The notes under the pieces were generated by a model that was given only the letters and a program-made list of their open reading frames with translations, searched no databases and was not told where the DNA came from. This document shows positions 8,038 to 16,228 of a DNA stretch of 47,186 bases, piece by piece; the stretch's first letter is position 1; each line of letters opens with the position of its first letter. Location: assembly GCA_021776555.1 (NCBI GenBank), contig JAJFFR010000084.1:1-47186 (forward strand). Reading direction: 5' to 3'. The position numbers were made by a program, and so were the translations under genes. The DNA is from Robiginitomaculum sp. (lineage in GTDB: Bacteria > Pseudomonadota > Alphaproteobacteria > Caulobacterales > Maricaulaceae).

Positions 8038-9486
8038 TCACTTGTTTTTAGGCAGCAGCCCGGTCAGCATTTTCTTGAAGTAATCAGAACCAGCCCCATA
8101 CATGGTGCCGGCCCGAAAAACCCGGCCCGCACCCCACAACACCAATGCCGTAGTTGCGACCATCACAAGCGTAGTGCCAATGATCTCACTTAACGCTGGA
8201 TCGGTGGGCAACCGGGCCATCATGATATAGGGCGTAAAGAGCGGGATCCACGAAAGCACCATCAAGATCGGGCTTTCGGGGTCTTGCATCACAAAAACCA
8301 GCGCCATCATCGGCACCATCATCAAAAAGATCATCGGGGTCATTAGAGTTTGCGCTTCCTGTAAGGTTTCGCAAAGGGAACCAAGGGCTAAAAAGATCGA
8401 GCCGAACATCAGATAGCCAAACACAAAATATCCAAAAAATGGCAGGAACAGGCCGGGATTGCTGGCGGCGAATAACAAGCCGTTCAAATTGTCCTGATTG
8501 GTATGGGTTACCGTGCTGGCCAGCCAAGCGGTTACTAACCCGGCTGTGGCCCACCCGGCCAACAAAGTGAAGCTAACAGCCGCCACACCAAACAATTTAC
8601 CGATTAGGATCGAGAGCAAGGGTGCGGCGCATAACAAGCTATCCAAAATCTTGTTGGATTTTTCTTCGATCACACTGGTCAGCAGCATATTGGCTACCGA
8701 AAACACCACCGACCATAGCACAAACGCAAACATAATGGCGACCATATAAGGCATGCGATCCTGCGCGGTGACTTCAGCCTCATCGGCGGTTTTTTCTGGA
8801 GACAGCGAGGTAATTTGTGGCCCCAGATCGGTGATCTCCTGAACCAGTGAAAAATCAATTCCAGCCCGGGCAAACCCTTCTAGGCGCATTTGATCGCGAA
8901 CCGCATTTCGAACCAGACGTTTCAACCGCTGTTCGGTGATATTGGTGCTCCAATACTGAATACGGACATTAAGGTCTTCGGTGCTGTCAATAAAAATTGC
9001 AGCGCTTAGTGTTTCTGGTCCGCGTGGGGTATCCAGCTTTTTGTCATCAACTAGAAACGGCCGAAGACCCTCAGCCGTTTGGGCTGGAGCTGGGACCATT
9101 CGAAAATCTGAACGGATAGCGGCGATTGCGGTTTTGCCTTGTGGCCCCAGCAAGGCAGCAATTTGCGTTTTACTACGTCCATCGGCTAGTGCCTGGCGGG
9201 CCGCTTTTAACTCGGTTGTTTGACCTTCTATCAGGATCAGGCCATCCAATACGGCCCCTATTTGTTCGTTTCGGGTATCGTTAATGGCGGTTTCCATCAC
9301 ACTGACAAACCGACCACTTGGATCAATCAGTGTAAAGTTGCGGGTTGGCGAGGCGCGATCAAGTAGAACCGGCAGGGCCAGCCCGAGGATCAGAAAAATC
9401 GGAATCATACCCAGCGAAACCCAAAACCCGATGGTTGCCACATAAGACAGGTATTCGCGCCGGGCGATCAGGATCATATGTCTCAT
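8038..9486 (-). CDS. ABC-2 type transporter permease (NatB-like)
   Basis: A 482-residue membrane protein. One N-terminal helix (about 17-42) is followed by a large extracytoplasmic domain (about 43-245) and five further membrane helices, the layout of the ABC2_membrane_3/NatB group. These permeases work with one ATPase to export ions, drugs or lipids; the substrate is unknown. The start codon overlaps the stop of the ATPase gene by four bases (ATGA), so the subunits are translationally coupled. The gene faces rpsU across a terminator. Confidence 0.88.
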   Translation of the reverse strand: MRHMILIARREYLSYVATIGFWVSLGMIPIFLILGLALPVLLDRASPTRNFTLIDPSGRFVSVMETAINDTRNEQIGAVLDGLILIEGQTTELKAARQALADGRSKTQIAALLGPQGKTAIAAIRSDFRMVPAPAQTAEGLRPFLVDDKKLDTPRGPETLSAAIFIDSTEDLNVRIQYWSTNITEQRLKRLVRNAVRDQMRLEGFARAGIDFSLVQEITDLGPQITSLSPEKTADEAEVTAQDRMPYMVAIMFAFVLWSVVFSVANMLLTSVIEEKSNKILDSLLCAAPLLSILIGKLFGVAAVSFTLLAGWATAGLVTAWLASTVTHTNQDNLNGLLFAASNPGLFLPFFGYFVFGYLMFGSIFLALGSLCETLQEAQTLMTPMIFLMMVPMMALVFVMQDPESPILMVLSWIPLFTPYIMMARLPTDPALSEIIGTTLVMVATTALVLWGAGRVFRAGTMYGAGSDYFKKMLTGLLPKNK

Positions 9487-10433
9487 GATGCGGCCCCAGC
9501 ATTGGTTTGTTGGTCTTGCTCGACCAGATGTACAAACACGTCATGCAAATGTCGCCGTCTTGGCTCAATGGCGCGCAATGGTAGTTTTGCATCCATGCAA
9601 GCGCGCAATACCTGTTGTGAATTACTGCCTGTGGTCAATTCCACTGACCATCTGGCGTTGTCAGGGCTAGTTGGTTCCAAGGCATGAACCTGTGAAGCCA
9701 ATTGTCCGATCACCGCACTGGGATCGCAATCCTTGGCGGTTTCCAGAATGACCCGTTCATGGATGGTATCCAGCGCTTGGGTCACATTGCCATCAAAAAT
9801 TTTGCGGCCTTGGGAGAGCAAAACAATCCGATCACACAGCCGTTCTGCATGTTCCATCACATGGGTTGAAAACAATACGGTCGTACCGGTTTTGGCTAGA
9901 TCACGGATTAGGCTCTCTAGGGTCTGTTGATTAACTGGGTCCAGCCCGGAAAAAGGTTCATCCAAAATGACAAATTCCGGTCGGTGGACGATCGCACAGA
10001 TGATCTGCACCTTTTGGGCCATGCCCTTTGATAGCTCCCGCACCTTTTTGTGGGTCACATCGCCCAATTCAAATTGCTTGAGCAGGGCCATGGCGCTGGT
10101 TCGGGCCGTGGTGGCCTTCATGCCTTTTAACCGCGCAAAATAGACGATAACGGCCAGCACTTTCATTTTACGGTATAATCCGCGCTCTTCGGGCAAAAAA
10201 CCAACCCGGTCTAATGCCCGGTAATTCGGTTTTTGCCCAAACAGGTGAACTTTGCCGCTATCGGTTGGCAGAATACCCAACCCCATGCGGATCGAGGTAG
10301 ATTTTCCTGCGCCATTTGGCCCTAAAAACCCGGTGATAGATCCAGCAAGCACATTCATATCGAGGCCGGAAACCGCTCGTTTGCTGCCAAAGTTTTTCGA
10401 TACATTTTCGAGGTGTAAAACGGAATTCTTCAT
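9483..10433 (-). CDS. ABC transporter ATP-binding protein (NatA-like)
   Basis: A 316-residue ATPase partner of the downstream permease. Walker A GPNGAGKST is at residues 38-46, the signature loop is LSKGMAQK, Walker B is FVILDEPFSGLDP, and the H-loop is FSTHVMEH. About 90 residues follow the ATPase core, as in the DUF4162-containing exporters of this type. The ATG at 10433 begins the conserved region. An upstream in-frame ATG at 10445 is possible, and neither has a strong ribosome-binding site. Confidence 0.92.
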   Translation of the reverse strand: MKNSVLHLENVSKNFGSKRAVSGLDMNVLAGSITGFLGPNGAGKSTSIRMGLGILPTDSGKVHLFGQKPNYRALDRVGFLPEERGLYRKMKVLAVIVYFARLKGMKATTARTSAMALLKQFELGDVTHKKVRELSKGMAQKVQIICAIVHRPEFVILDEPFSGLDPVNQQTLESLIRDLAKTGTTVLFSTHVMEHAERLCDRIVLLSQGRKIFDGNVTQALDTIHERVILETAKDCDPSAVIGQLASQVHALEPTSPDNARWSVELTTGSNSQQVLRACMDAKLPLRAIEPRRRHLHDVFVHLVEQDQQTNAGAAS

Positions 10434-10527
10434 AGGGCGCACCATGAACAGTTCATATGGTTTGGCAAGGTGGTGCCGGGTGGTTTTCGGCGTTTCCTTT
10501 AAGGCTTTGCTGAATTAAGGTCATCGC

Positions 10528-10860
10528 ATGACTGACCAGAATAAAACTCGCCAAACTCTGTTGGCTTTGCGCCAAGAAATAGAAGCCTTGCGTTTGCGCT
10601 CGGCCTCTGACCAAAAACCAGTGGCGCTGGATCAACAATCGGTCGGGCGATTATCCCGCATGGATAGCATGCAGGTGCAGGCCATGGATCAGGCCAAGGA
10701 CGCCCGCCGGGCCATCCAGTTAAAAAGCATTGAAGCAGCCCTGATCCGGTTGGACGAGGGCGAGTACGGCTATTGCGTCAGTTGCGGCGAGGATATTGCC
10801 CCTGCTCGCTTGGAGCAAAACCCAGCCGTGCCGTTTTGTATTGGTTGTGCAGCAACCTAG
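10528..10860 (+). CDS. DksA/TraR-family C4 zinc-finger protein
   Basis: A 110-residue protein with an N-terminal helical region and a C-terminal four-cysteine zinc finger: Cys83, Cys86, Cys104 and Cys107 (CVSC…CIGC). The order matches short TraR/DksA-like proteins that enter the RNA polymerase secondary channel. The coiled-coil tip lacks an obvious DksA-style aspartate pair, so classic stringent-response activity is uncertain. It diverges from the ABC ATPase gene and overlaps the convergent DUF2891 gene by four bases at their stops. Confidence 0.82.
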   Translation: MTDQNKTRQTLLALRQEIEALRLRSASDQKPVALDQQSVGRLSRMDSMQVQAMDQAKDARRAIQLKSIEAALIRLDEGEYGYCVSCGEDIAPARLEQNPAVPFCIGCAAT

Positions 10861-12134
10861 TTTGGTTCTGTCGCGGCAATGGGCTGTAAACCCCGACCGG
10901 TGGTTAGATACGTTGCAAAGCTACCCAGCCAGTGCCCGCCAGAATAGTGTTCGCCAGAAAGGCCAAGCAACGAAGCTTCGCGATGGGTTAGAGCCGCAGC
11001 AAACAGCGCATTGCGCCTTCTATCATTGATCGGTAGGGCCAATCCAATCATCTCCAAATTCCATGCCCGTGACAAGTTCACCCCATCCAGATGAACCAGT
11101 TTGCCATCTGTGGTGTCGAGCACCACGCCGGGGGTCAACCAATCGCCTCGCCCATTTGTGGGAATGTCAGGTAAAAACCGGGTTAGCCACAGCGAAAACT
11201 GCTCTTGGGGCAGCACGCGGCGCATCAGATCTGCTTCCATTAAACAAGGAGACAGAAAATCCTCGCCGGAGGGTTCATAAGAAATCGGACAATTTCGGTC
11301 TTTTAGGAAATGCGAAACACTAGCGCGGCGGATCAGGGCTTGCAGTTTGGGTGCTTCGGCCGCTTGGGTCCAATCCAAGGCCAGCGAAAAGGCGAAGGCC
11401 GAAGAATGATGGGTGCCGACCCGAACCGGATAGGCCAGTTTGGGAATCCAGTTGGCAAATTTATCAGCGGCAGCGCGCTCCAACGGAGCGAGGGCAGCCA
11501 GCCATTTCTCTGCCAAAGGGTCATCCCACTCGCGTAGCTCTGCGGCTAGTTGTAAAATCCAAGCAATGCCATAGGGGCGCTCATAGGATGTGCGACCCTT
11601 GGCAGTGATATAAGCTACTTCGCGTTCTATGTTTTGTGGGGTCAGATTGGCGTTGAGCGCCTCTTTGGCCGCTTTACTGAATTCCAAATCGGGCGAGAGC
11701 CGTAACAACCGAACCAATAACCAATGACCATGCACCGATGAGTGCCAGTCAAAACACCCGTAAAAAGCTGGGTGCAATTGGCGCGGAGTTTGCGCCGCCG
11801 CATCATCCAGCATGACATGGGAGATTTTATTCGGATATTCGCGGGTAACGCAGGATAAGGCTAGGTCGGCAAAATTGGCAGCCTTTTGGTTTGGCAATTG
11901 GAAATTTGGTGGTGGGGTTGGTGCAATGGTGGTGCAGGCGGCAAGGAGGAGCGCGAAGCTGGCAAGAATTAGGTTCGATCCATGAGATCGAATGTCCTCC
12001 CTCCACCCCTTCGGGGCACTTCCCCCGCAAGCAGGGGAGGAAACCTCCGCTTTTATCCTCCCCTGCTTGCGGGGGAGGTGGCGGCAAAGCCGACGGAGGG
12101 GGCGATACCCGCAACTAAAAATCCAATTACCCAT
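10857..12134 (-). CDS. DUF2891 lipoprotein with palindromic repeat in its N-terminal coding region
   Basis: From about residue 85 the protein is a DUF2891 family member (FDWHSSVHGHWLLVR…, RPYGIAWILQLA, VGTHHSSAFAF). A lipoprotein signal core (LILASFALLLAAC) is near residues 54-66. Before it are about 50 residues, of which some 35 come from a GC-rich palindromic repeat at 11999-12103. The ATG at 12134 has a good GAGG site seven bases upstream. A second ATG at 11983 would give a normal short signal peptide but is one base out of frame and meets a stop after four codons. The gene is either extended in frame by the repeat or recently damaged at its start. Confidence 0.75.
   Translation of the reverse strand: MGNWIFSCGYRPLRRLCRHLPRKQGRIKAEVSSPACGGSAPKGWREDIRSHGSNLILASFALLLAACTTIAPTPPPNFQLPNQKAANFADLALSCVTREYPNKISHVMLDDAAAQTPRQLHPAFYGCFDWHSSVHGHWLLVRLLRLSPDLEFSKAAKEALNANLTPQNIEREVAYITAKGRTSYERPYGIAWILQLAAELREWDDPLAEKWLAALAPLERAAADKFANWIPKLAYPVRVGTHHSSAFAFSLALDWTQAAEAPKLQALIRRASVSHFLKDRNCPISYEPSGEDFLSPCLMEADLMRRVLPQEQFSLWLTRFLPDIPTNGRGDWLTPGVVLDTTDGKLVHLDGVNLSRAWNLEMIGLALPINDRRRNALFAAALTHREASLLGLSGEHYSGGHWLGSFATYLTTGRGLQPIAATEPN
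11999..12103 (-). repeat. GC-rich cruciform repeat with perfect 21-base arms
   Basis: The arms at 12021-12041 and 12056-12076 are perfect inverted copies of 21 bases around a 14-base loop. Small hairpins flank them (CCCC TTC GGGG at 12006-12016; CGGC AAA GCCG at 12082-12092), and outer CCTCC/GGAGG arms close the structure. From memory this resembles a dispersed element common between genes in alphaproteobacteria. Here it lies within the open frame of the DUF2891 gene. Confidence 0.85.
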
Positions 12135-12217
12135 CGGTTAGCCTCTTGGAAATGTTCTTAAAGTTACTTCCACCTATTAAAACGAAATGCGGTTCGATCA
12201 AGGTTCGAAAACAAAAC

Positions 12218-13627
12218 CTAACCCAGCGCTTTGTTGATGTTCTCAACCATTTTCTTGGCATCCGACAACAACATCATGGTGTTGTCGCGATAAAACAGGG
12301 TGTTGTCGATCCCGGCATAGCCTGACGATAAGGAGCGTTTGATAAAGAACACCGTGCCAGCGTTCCAGACTTGTAAAACCGGCATGCCAAAAATCGGCGA
12401 GGACGGGTCTTCTTCGGCCGCCGGGTTGGTCACATCATTGGCTCCGATCACAAAGGCCACGTCGGCCCCGGCAAATTCGGAATTGATGTCTTCTAACTCA
12501 AAAACGTCATCATACGGCACATTGGCTTCGGCCAGTAATACGTTCATATGGCCCGGCATCCGTCCGGCTACTGGGTGAATGGCGTATTTGACCTCAACGC
12601 CTTCTGCTTTGAGCAAATCACCCATTTCGCGTAAGGCATGTTGGGCCTGTGCCACCGCCATGCCATAGCCTGGAACGATAAGCACTTTGGCCGCATTTTT
12701 CATAATGAAAGCTGCATCATCTGCCGCGCCCAATTTTACATTTCGCTCAATGCCATCATCTTCGGTGGCGGCAGCAACATCGCCAAACCCGCCCATAATC
12801 ACCGAGATAAACGAGCGATTCATGGCTTTGCACATGATGTAGGACAAAATGGCACCGGAGGAGCCAACCAGCGCACCGGTGATCAACAGCGCATTGTTTT
12901 CCAGCGTAAAGCCCAGTGCTGCCGCCGCCCAACCCGAATAAGAGTTTAGTATGGAAACAACCACTGGCATGTCGGCGCCACCAATGGGAATGATCAGCAA
13001 AAAGCCAAACAACAGAGCCACGGCGGTTAAAATCCAGAACAGATTATGGGCCGCCGCACCAGTACCATGGGTGCCGATCAGCAGAATAATCAAAACCACA
13101 GCCAGAACGACCAGACCAATGTTGATCAAATGGCGCATGGGCAACAGGATCGGCTTGCCTGACATATTGCCGTTCAGTTTAGCAAAGGCGATGATCGAGC
13201 CGGAAAAGGTAATCGCACCGATAAACACGCCCAAAGACAGTTCGATTAGCGATTGCATATGCAAGGTGCCGTCCCGCCCCGCAATGTGAAAGGCATCTGG
13301 CGAATACAATGCTGCTGCGGCGACTAAAACCGCCGCCAGCCCGACCAATGAGTGAAAGGCCGCCACCAATTGCGGCATGTCAGTCATGGCAATGCGTCGG
13401 GCGATTATAGCGCCGACACCACCACCAACGGCCAGTGCGATAAAGATACCAACCAAAGCGCCGCCCGCTTGGATCGAGAGCAAACTGGTGATCACGGCAA
13501 TCGCCATGCCCATCATGCCAAAACGATTGCCTTGCCGAGCGCTGGCTGGCGAGGAAAGTCCGCGCAGGGCCAAAATAAACAGGATGCCGGAAACCAGATA
13601 GGCAAGGGATGCGATGGTGGGACTCAT
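12218..13627 (-). CDS. pntB: PntB, NAD(P) transhydrogenase beta subunit
   Basis: A 469-residue protein. The first 270 residues contain about eight membrane helices that form the proton channel; the C-terminal 180 residues are the NADP-binding domain III, with VPGYGMAVAQAQ near 310-321 and the GANDVTNPAA loop. Together with the alpha subunits it couples proton entry to NADP reduction by NADH, supplying NADPH. Length is typical. It is the last gene of a minus-strand operon, after pntAA, pntAB and a small secreted-protein gene. Confidence 0.96.
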   Translation of the reverse strand: MSPTIASLAYLVSGILFILALRGLSSPASARQGNRFGMMGMAIAVITSLLSIQAGGALVGIFIALAVGGGVGAIIARRIAMTDMPQLVAAFHSLVGLAAVLVAAAALYSPDAFHIAGRDGTLHMQSLIELSLGVFIGAITFSGSIIAFAKLNGNMSGKPILLPMRHLINIGLVVLAVVLIILLIGTHGTGAAAHNLFWILTAVALLFGFLLIIPIGGADMPVVVSILNSYSGWAAAALGFTLENNALLITGALVGSSGAILSYIMCKAMNRSFISVIMGGFGDVAAATEDDGIERNVKLGAADDAAFIMKNAAKVLIVPGYGMAVAQAQHALREMGDLLKAEGVEVKYAIHPVAGRMPGHMNVLLAEANVPYDDVFELEDINSEFAGADVAFVIGANDVTNPAAEEDPSSPIFGMPVLQVWNAGTVFFIKRSLSSGYAGIDNTLFYRDNTMMLLSDAKKMVENINKALG

Positions 13628-13673
13628 GAGGAAACCTTTCCAGTTTCAGACGGATTAGCCGGGCAGTTCGAGG

Positions 13674-14150
13674 TCAGTTATTGCGGGTCAGGCTCAGCCA
13701 TTTGGCTTCGCGACATTTACTTTGGTGAATTTGGTCTTCCAAGCAATAATTCGGGTGTGGAACATCTGCTGTGACATAACGTACGGTCAGATCAATCACC
13801 CGATGGGTCAATGCGGTGCGCGCCATTTCGGCCTTCATCTGGGTATAGATATCGCCGCCTTTGCCTTTTAAGCTGACCGATTGCAGAGGAATATAAAACG
13901 TATTGATGCCCCATTGATCGGCGGCCCGACAATGAATGACCAGCGAGTAATAGGTCTGGGTTAAACCAACCACATCGCAACTGGCTGATGGTTCGGCCGG
14001 CGCGGTTGGTTTGGTCGGTTGTTGCGGTTGGTTTTGCAGCAAAACACCCTCGAGGATGCGCAATACTGAATTGTCATTGGATTTTTGTTGCGCGCTGGTT
14101 GGTGCGACCATTAGGCCTAATGCCAGTACAGATAATGCGAAACGAAACAT
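13674..14150 (-). CDS. Small secreted four-cysteine protein inside the pnt operon
   Basis: Not recognised. The 158-residue product has a Sec signal peptide (MFRFALSVLALGLMVAPTSAQQ), a Gln/Pro/Thr-rich linker to about residue 53, and a small domain with four cysteines (CDVV, HCRA, YCLED, KCRE) that could form two disulfides in the periplasm. The start at 14150 is chosen because a GGAG inside the end of pntAB lies eight bases upstream; the ATG at 14156 is too close to it. It sits between pntAB and pntB, so it is co-transcribed with a membrane enzyme to which it has no known link. Confidence 0.7.
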   Translation of the reverse strand: MFRFALSVLALGLMVAPTSAQQKSNDNSVLRILEGVLLQNQPQQPTKPTAPAEPSASCDVVGLTQTYYSLVIHCRAADQWGINTFYIPLQSVSLKGKGGDIYTQMKAEMARTALTHRVIDLTVRYVTADVPHPNYCLEDQIHQSKCREAKWLSLTRNN

Positions 14151-14152
14151 AA

Positions 14153-14479
14153 TCATCTCTCCTTTTTCTTGTACATGGCCAACATACGTTGGGTGACCAA
14201 AAAGCCGCCAAAAATGTTGACGGCGGCCAGAACGGTGGCGATCAGGCCAAAAACCTTGGTTTGGGTGGCAGCAGCCATGGTTGCCTCATCAGAACCGGGA
14301 AAAGCGCTGGCGGCGGCGGCGATCAGTGCGCCGACCACAATCACCGATGAAATGGCGTTGGTCACGGCCATCAACGGCGTGTGCAGGGCTGGCGTTACGC
14401 TCCACACCACAAAATATCCGACAAAACAGGCCATGGCAAAAATTGCCAGGCGTAAAATAAACGGATCTACCATTTCCAT
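14153..14479 (-). CDS. pntAB: PntAB, transhydrogenase alpha subunit membrane part
   Basis: A 108-residue protein with three membrane helices, matching the C-terminal membrane portion of E. coli PntA, which is a separate subunit in many alphaproteobacteria. The segment 'VWSVTPALHTPLMAVTNAISSVIVVGAL' near residues 25-52 is the conserved family signature. It begins two bases after pntAA ends and its last codons carry the ribosome-binding site of the next gene. The AAGGAAG upstream supports the ATG at 14479. Confidence 0.94.
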   Translation of the reverse strand: MEMVDPFILRLAIFAMACFVGYFVVWSVTPALHTPLMAVTNAISSVIVVGALIAAAASAFPGSDEATMAAATQTKVFGLIATVLAAVNIFGGFLVTQRMLAMYKKKER

Positions 14480-14481
14480 GT

Positions 14482-15756
14482 TCAGCTTCCTTTTTTCTTG
14501 GGTGCAGCGCGCTTGGTGGTTGGTTTTTTCGCGGGTGTCTTTTTGGTTGGTGCTTTTTTAGCCACAGTTTTTTTCACAGGCGGTTTCTTAGGAGCGGGCT
14601 TTTTAGCCGGAGTCTTTTTAACCGGAGCCTTCTTGGCAAAAGCCTCATTGGTGACTTTGTTGCCGCGACTTAAATTCGCCCCTAGGACAATCTCGTCCTC
14701 CCAGTTCGGGCCATAGCTACCGTCTTCGGCACTGAGCAAAGGCAAAATAGCTGCTAGGTTGCGCCCATAAAGCGCCGACGTATCAGCGGCCAATCGAGAG
14801 GGTAAATTAGTATACCCGGCAATGGTTACGCCATGGCGCACCACAACTTGTCCCGGTTTGGTCAAGGCGCAATTGCCGCCACGTTCGGCCGCCATATCAA
14901 TGATCACCGAGCCGTCTGCCATTGATTTGACCATAGCTTCGCTGATTAGTTTCGGAGCCGGTCGCCCCGGGATCAAAGCGGTGGTGACCACAATGTCTTG
15001 TTTGGCAATGTGTCCAGTCACCAGTTCGGCTTGCTCTTTTTGGTAGGCCGCAGACATTTGTTTGGCATAGCCGCCGGCGGTTTCGGCTTCTTTGAACTCG
15101 TCATTTTCAACCGCGACAAATTTGGCACCTAATGAGGCAACTTGTTCCTTGGCTGCTGGGCGCACATCAGTGGCCGAAACAATGGCCCCCAAACGCCGGG
15201 CAGTGGCAATGGCTTGTAGCCCGGCAACCCCGGCGCCCATCACAAATGTTTTGGCCGCAGCCACAGTACCAGCGGCCGTCATCATCATCGGTAAGGCTTT
15301 GCCATATAATTCGGCGGCTTCAATAATTGCGCGATATCCAGCCAGATTGGATTGCGAGGACAGGGCGTCCATCGATTGGGCGCGGGTGATTCGCGGCACA
15401 AATTCCATGGCAAAGGCATCAACACCTTTGGCGGCACAGGCTTGTATAAAACCCGGATCATCAAACGGGTCGAGCAGGGCTATTAGGCCCGCACCCTTTT
15501 TCAGGTCGGTCAAAACAGTTTTGGCGGGGCGGCGAACTGCCAGCAACAAATCAGCGCCGGTCAATGTGGCTTTTGCGGTTTTGGCGATCTTGGCACCGGC
15601 TTCTTTATAGGCAGCATCGGCAATGGATGCGCCTTTGCCTGCGCCAGCTTCAATAATTACCTGATGCCCCGCTGCCATCATCTTTTTGATGGTTTCAGGG
15701 GTGAGTGCAACCCGGGATTCGCCCGGCATTTTTTCCTTCAGCACCGCAAGTTTCAT
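14482..15756 (-). CDS. pntAA: PntAA, transhydrogenase alpha subunit NAD-binding part, with lysine-rich tail
   Basis: Residues 1-374 form the soluble NAD(H)-binding domain I (alanine dehydrogenase-like fold). It opens with LKEKMPGESRVALTPET and has the Rossmann segment VMGAGVAGLQAIATARRLGA near 173-192 and the 'AERGGNCALT' loop. Residues 375-424 are an added low-complexity tail, 20 lysines in 50 residues, built from KKxPxKK/AKKxP units like histone H1 tails. Family proteins I know end near 380 residues without this. The tail could bind nucleic acid or anionic membrane. The gene leads into pntAB with a two-base gap. Confidence 0.94.
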   Translation of the reverse strand: MKLAVLKEKMPGESRVALTPETIKKMMAAGHQVIIEAGAGKGASIADAAYKEAGAKIAKTAKATLTGADLLLAVRRPAKTVLTDLKKGAGLIALLDPFDDPGFIQACAAKGVDAFAMEFVPRITRAQSMDALSSQSNLAGYRAIIEAAELYGKALPMMMTAAGTVAAAKTFVMGAGVAGLQAIATARRLGAIVSATDVRPAAKEQVASLGAKFVAVENDEFKEAETAGGYAKQMSAAYQKEQAELVTGHIAKQDIVVTTALIPGRPAPKLISEAMVKSMADGSVIIDMAAERGGNCALTKPGQVVVRHGVTIAGYTNLPSRLAADTSALYGRNLAAILPLLSAEDGSYGPNWEDEIVLGANLSRGNKVTNEAFAKKAPVKKTPAKKPAPKKPPVKKTVAKKAPTKKTPAKKPTTKRAAPKKKGS

Positions 15757-15824
15757 ATGTTTTCACCTGGTTTGTTAAATTAGGAAAGCCTCTGAGTTTA
15801 AGGAAATTCGATGGTTGCTGAGTT

Positions 15825-16121
15825 TTAGCCCAAACCGGCAATGGCCGAAATGCCCATGCCCATGATCAGAGTTAAAATGGCTAGCCCAACGATAGTCGCG
15901 TGCCATGCGCCACCAATTTTCAAGAGCATACCGCTTAGAATTGCGGTGACAAATGAGATCACCAAGGCTGGCAGCCACGCCATTTTGGCGGCAAAGACCA
16001 AAGAGAAAAACAAGATACCAACGCCGATCAAGCCACCGGACCAGATGGTAATATCCAAAATCCGGCCATAGGTCTCGCGGTGCTGGGAAATGTTCTGGGC
16101 ACCATGCTGGTATTTGCTCAT
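15825..16121 (-). CDS. aa3-type cytochrome oxidase subunit IV-like membrane protein
   Basis: A 98-residue protein. The first 40 residues match the short aa3 oxidase subunit IV family (COX4_pro_2): a 'HGAQNISQHRETY' stretch before a membrane helix. Family members are usually about 45 residues with one helix; here two more helices follow, giving three. Its first gene position before pntAA is a common arrangement in alphaproteobacteria. Start at 16121 has AAGGAAG upstream; the longer frame to 16187 is rejected. Whether it works in the oxidase or with transhydrogenase is unknown. Confidence 0.7.
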   Translation of the reverse strand: MSKYQHGAQNISQHRETYGRILDITIWSGGLIGVGILFFSLVFAAKMAWLPALVISFVTAILSGMLLKIGGAWHATIVGLAILTLIMGMGISAIAGLG

Positions 16122-16228
16122 TTTGGTCTTCCTTGAATTTGCACGAATTGCTGCAATTTGGGTACACTGTGCCGTGTCCCGGATCAAGGCATCTCTTGGC
16201 CCAAATTGACGCGTAGCCAGTCCATTTG

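Noticed and set aside
14498-14716. Hydrophobic open frame on the plus strand opposite the pntAA tail
   Set aside because: It is the antisense of the lysine-rich codons, which reads as Phe/Ala/Gly/Val; no ribosome-binding site and pntAA is certain here.
15092-15610. 172-codon open frame antisense to pntAA
   Set aside because: It mirrors a well-conserved coding region; composition and lack of family motifs show it is a shadow.
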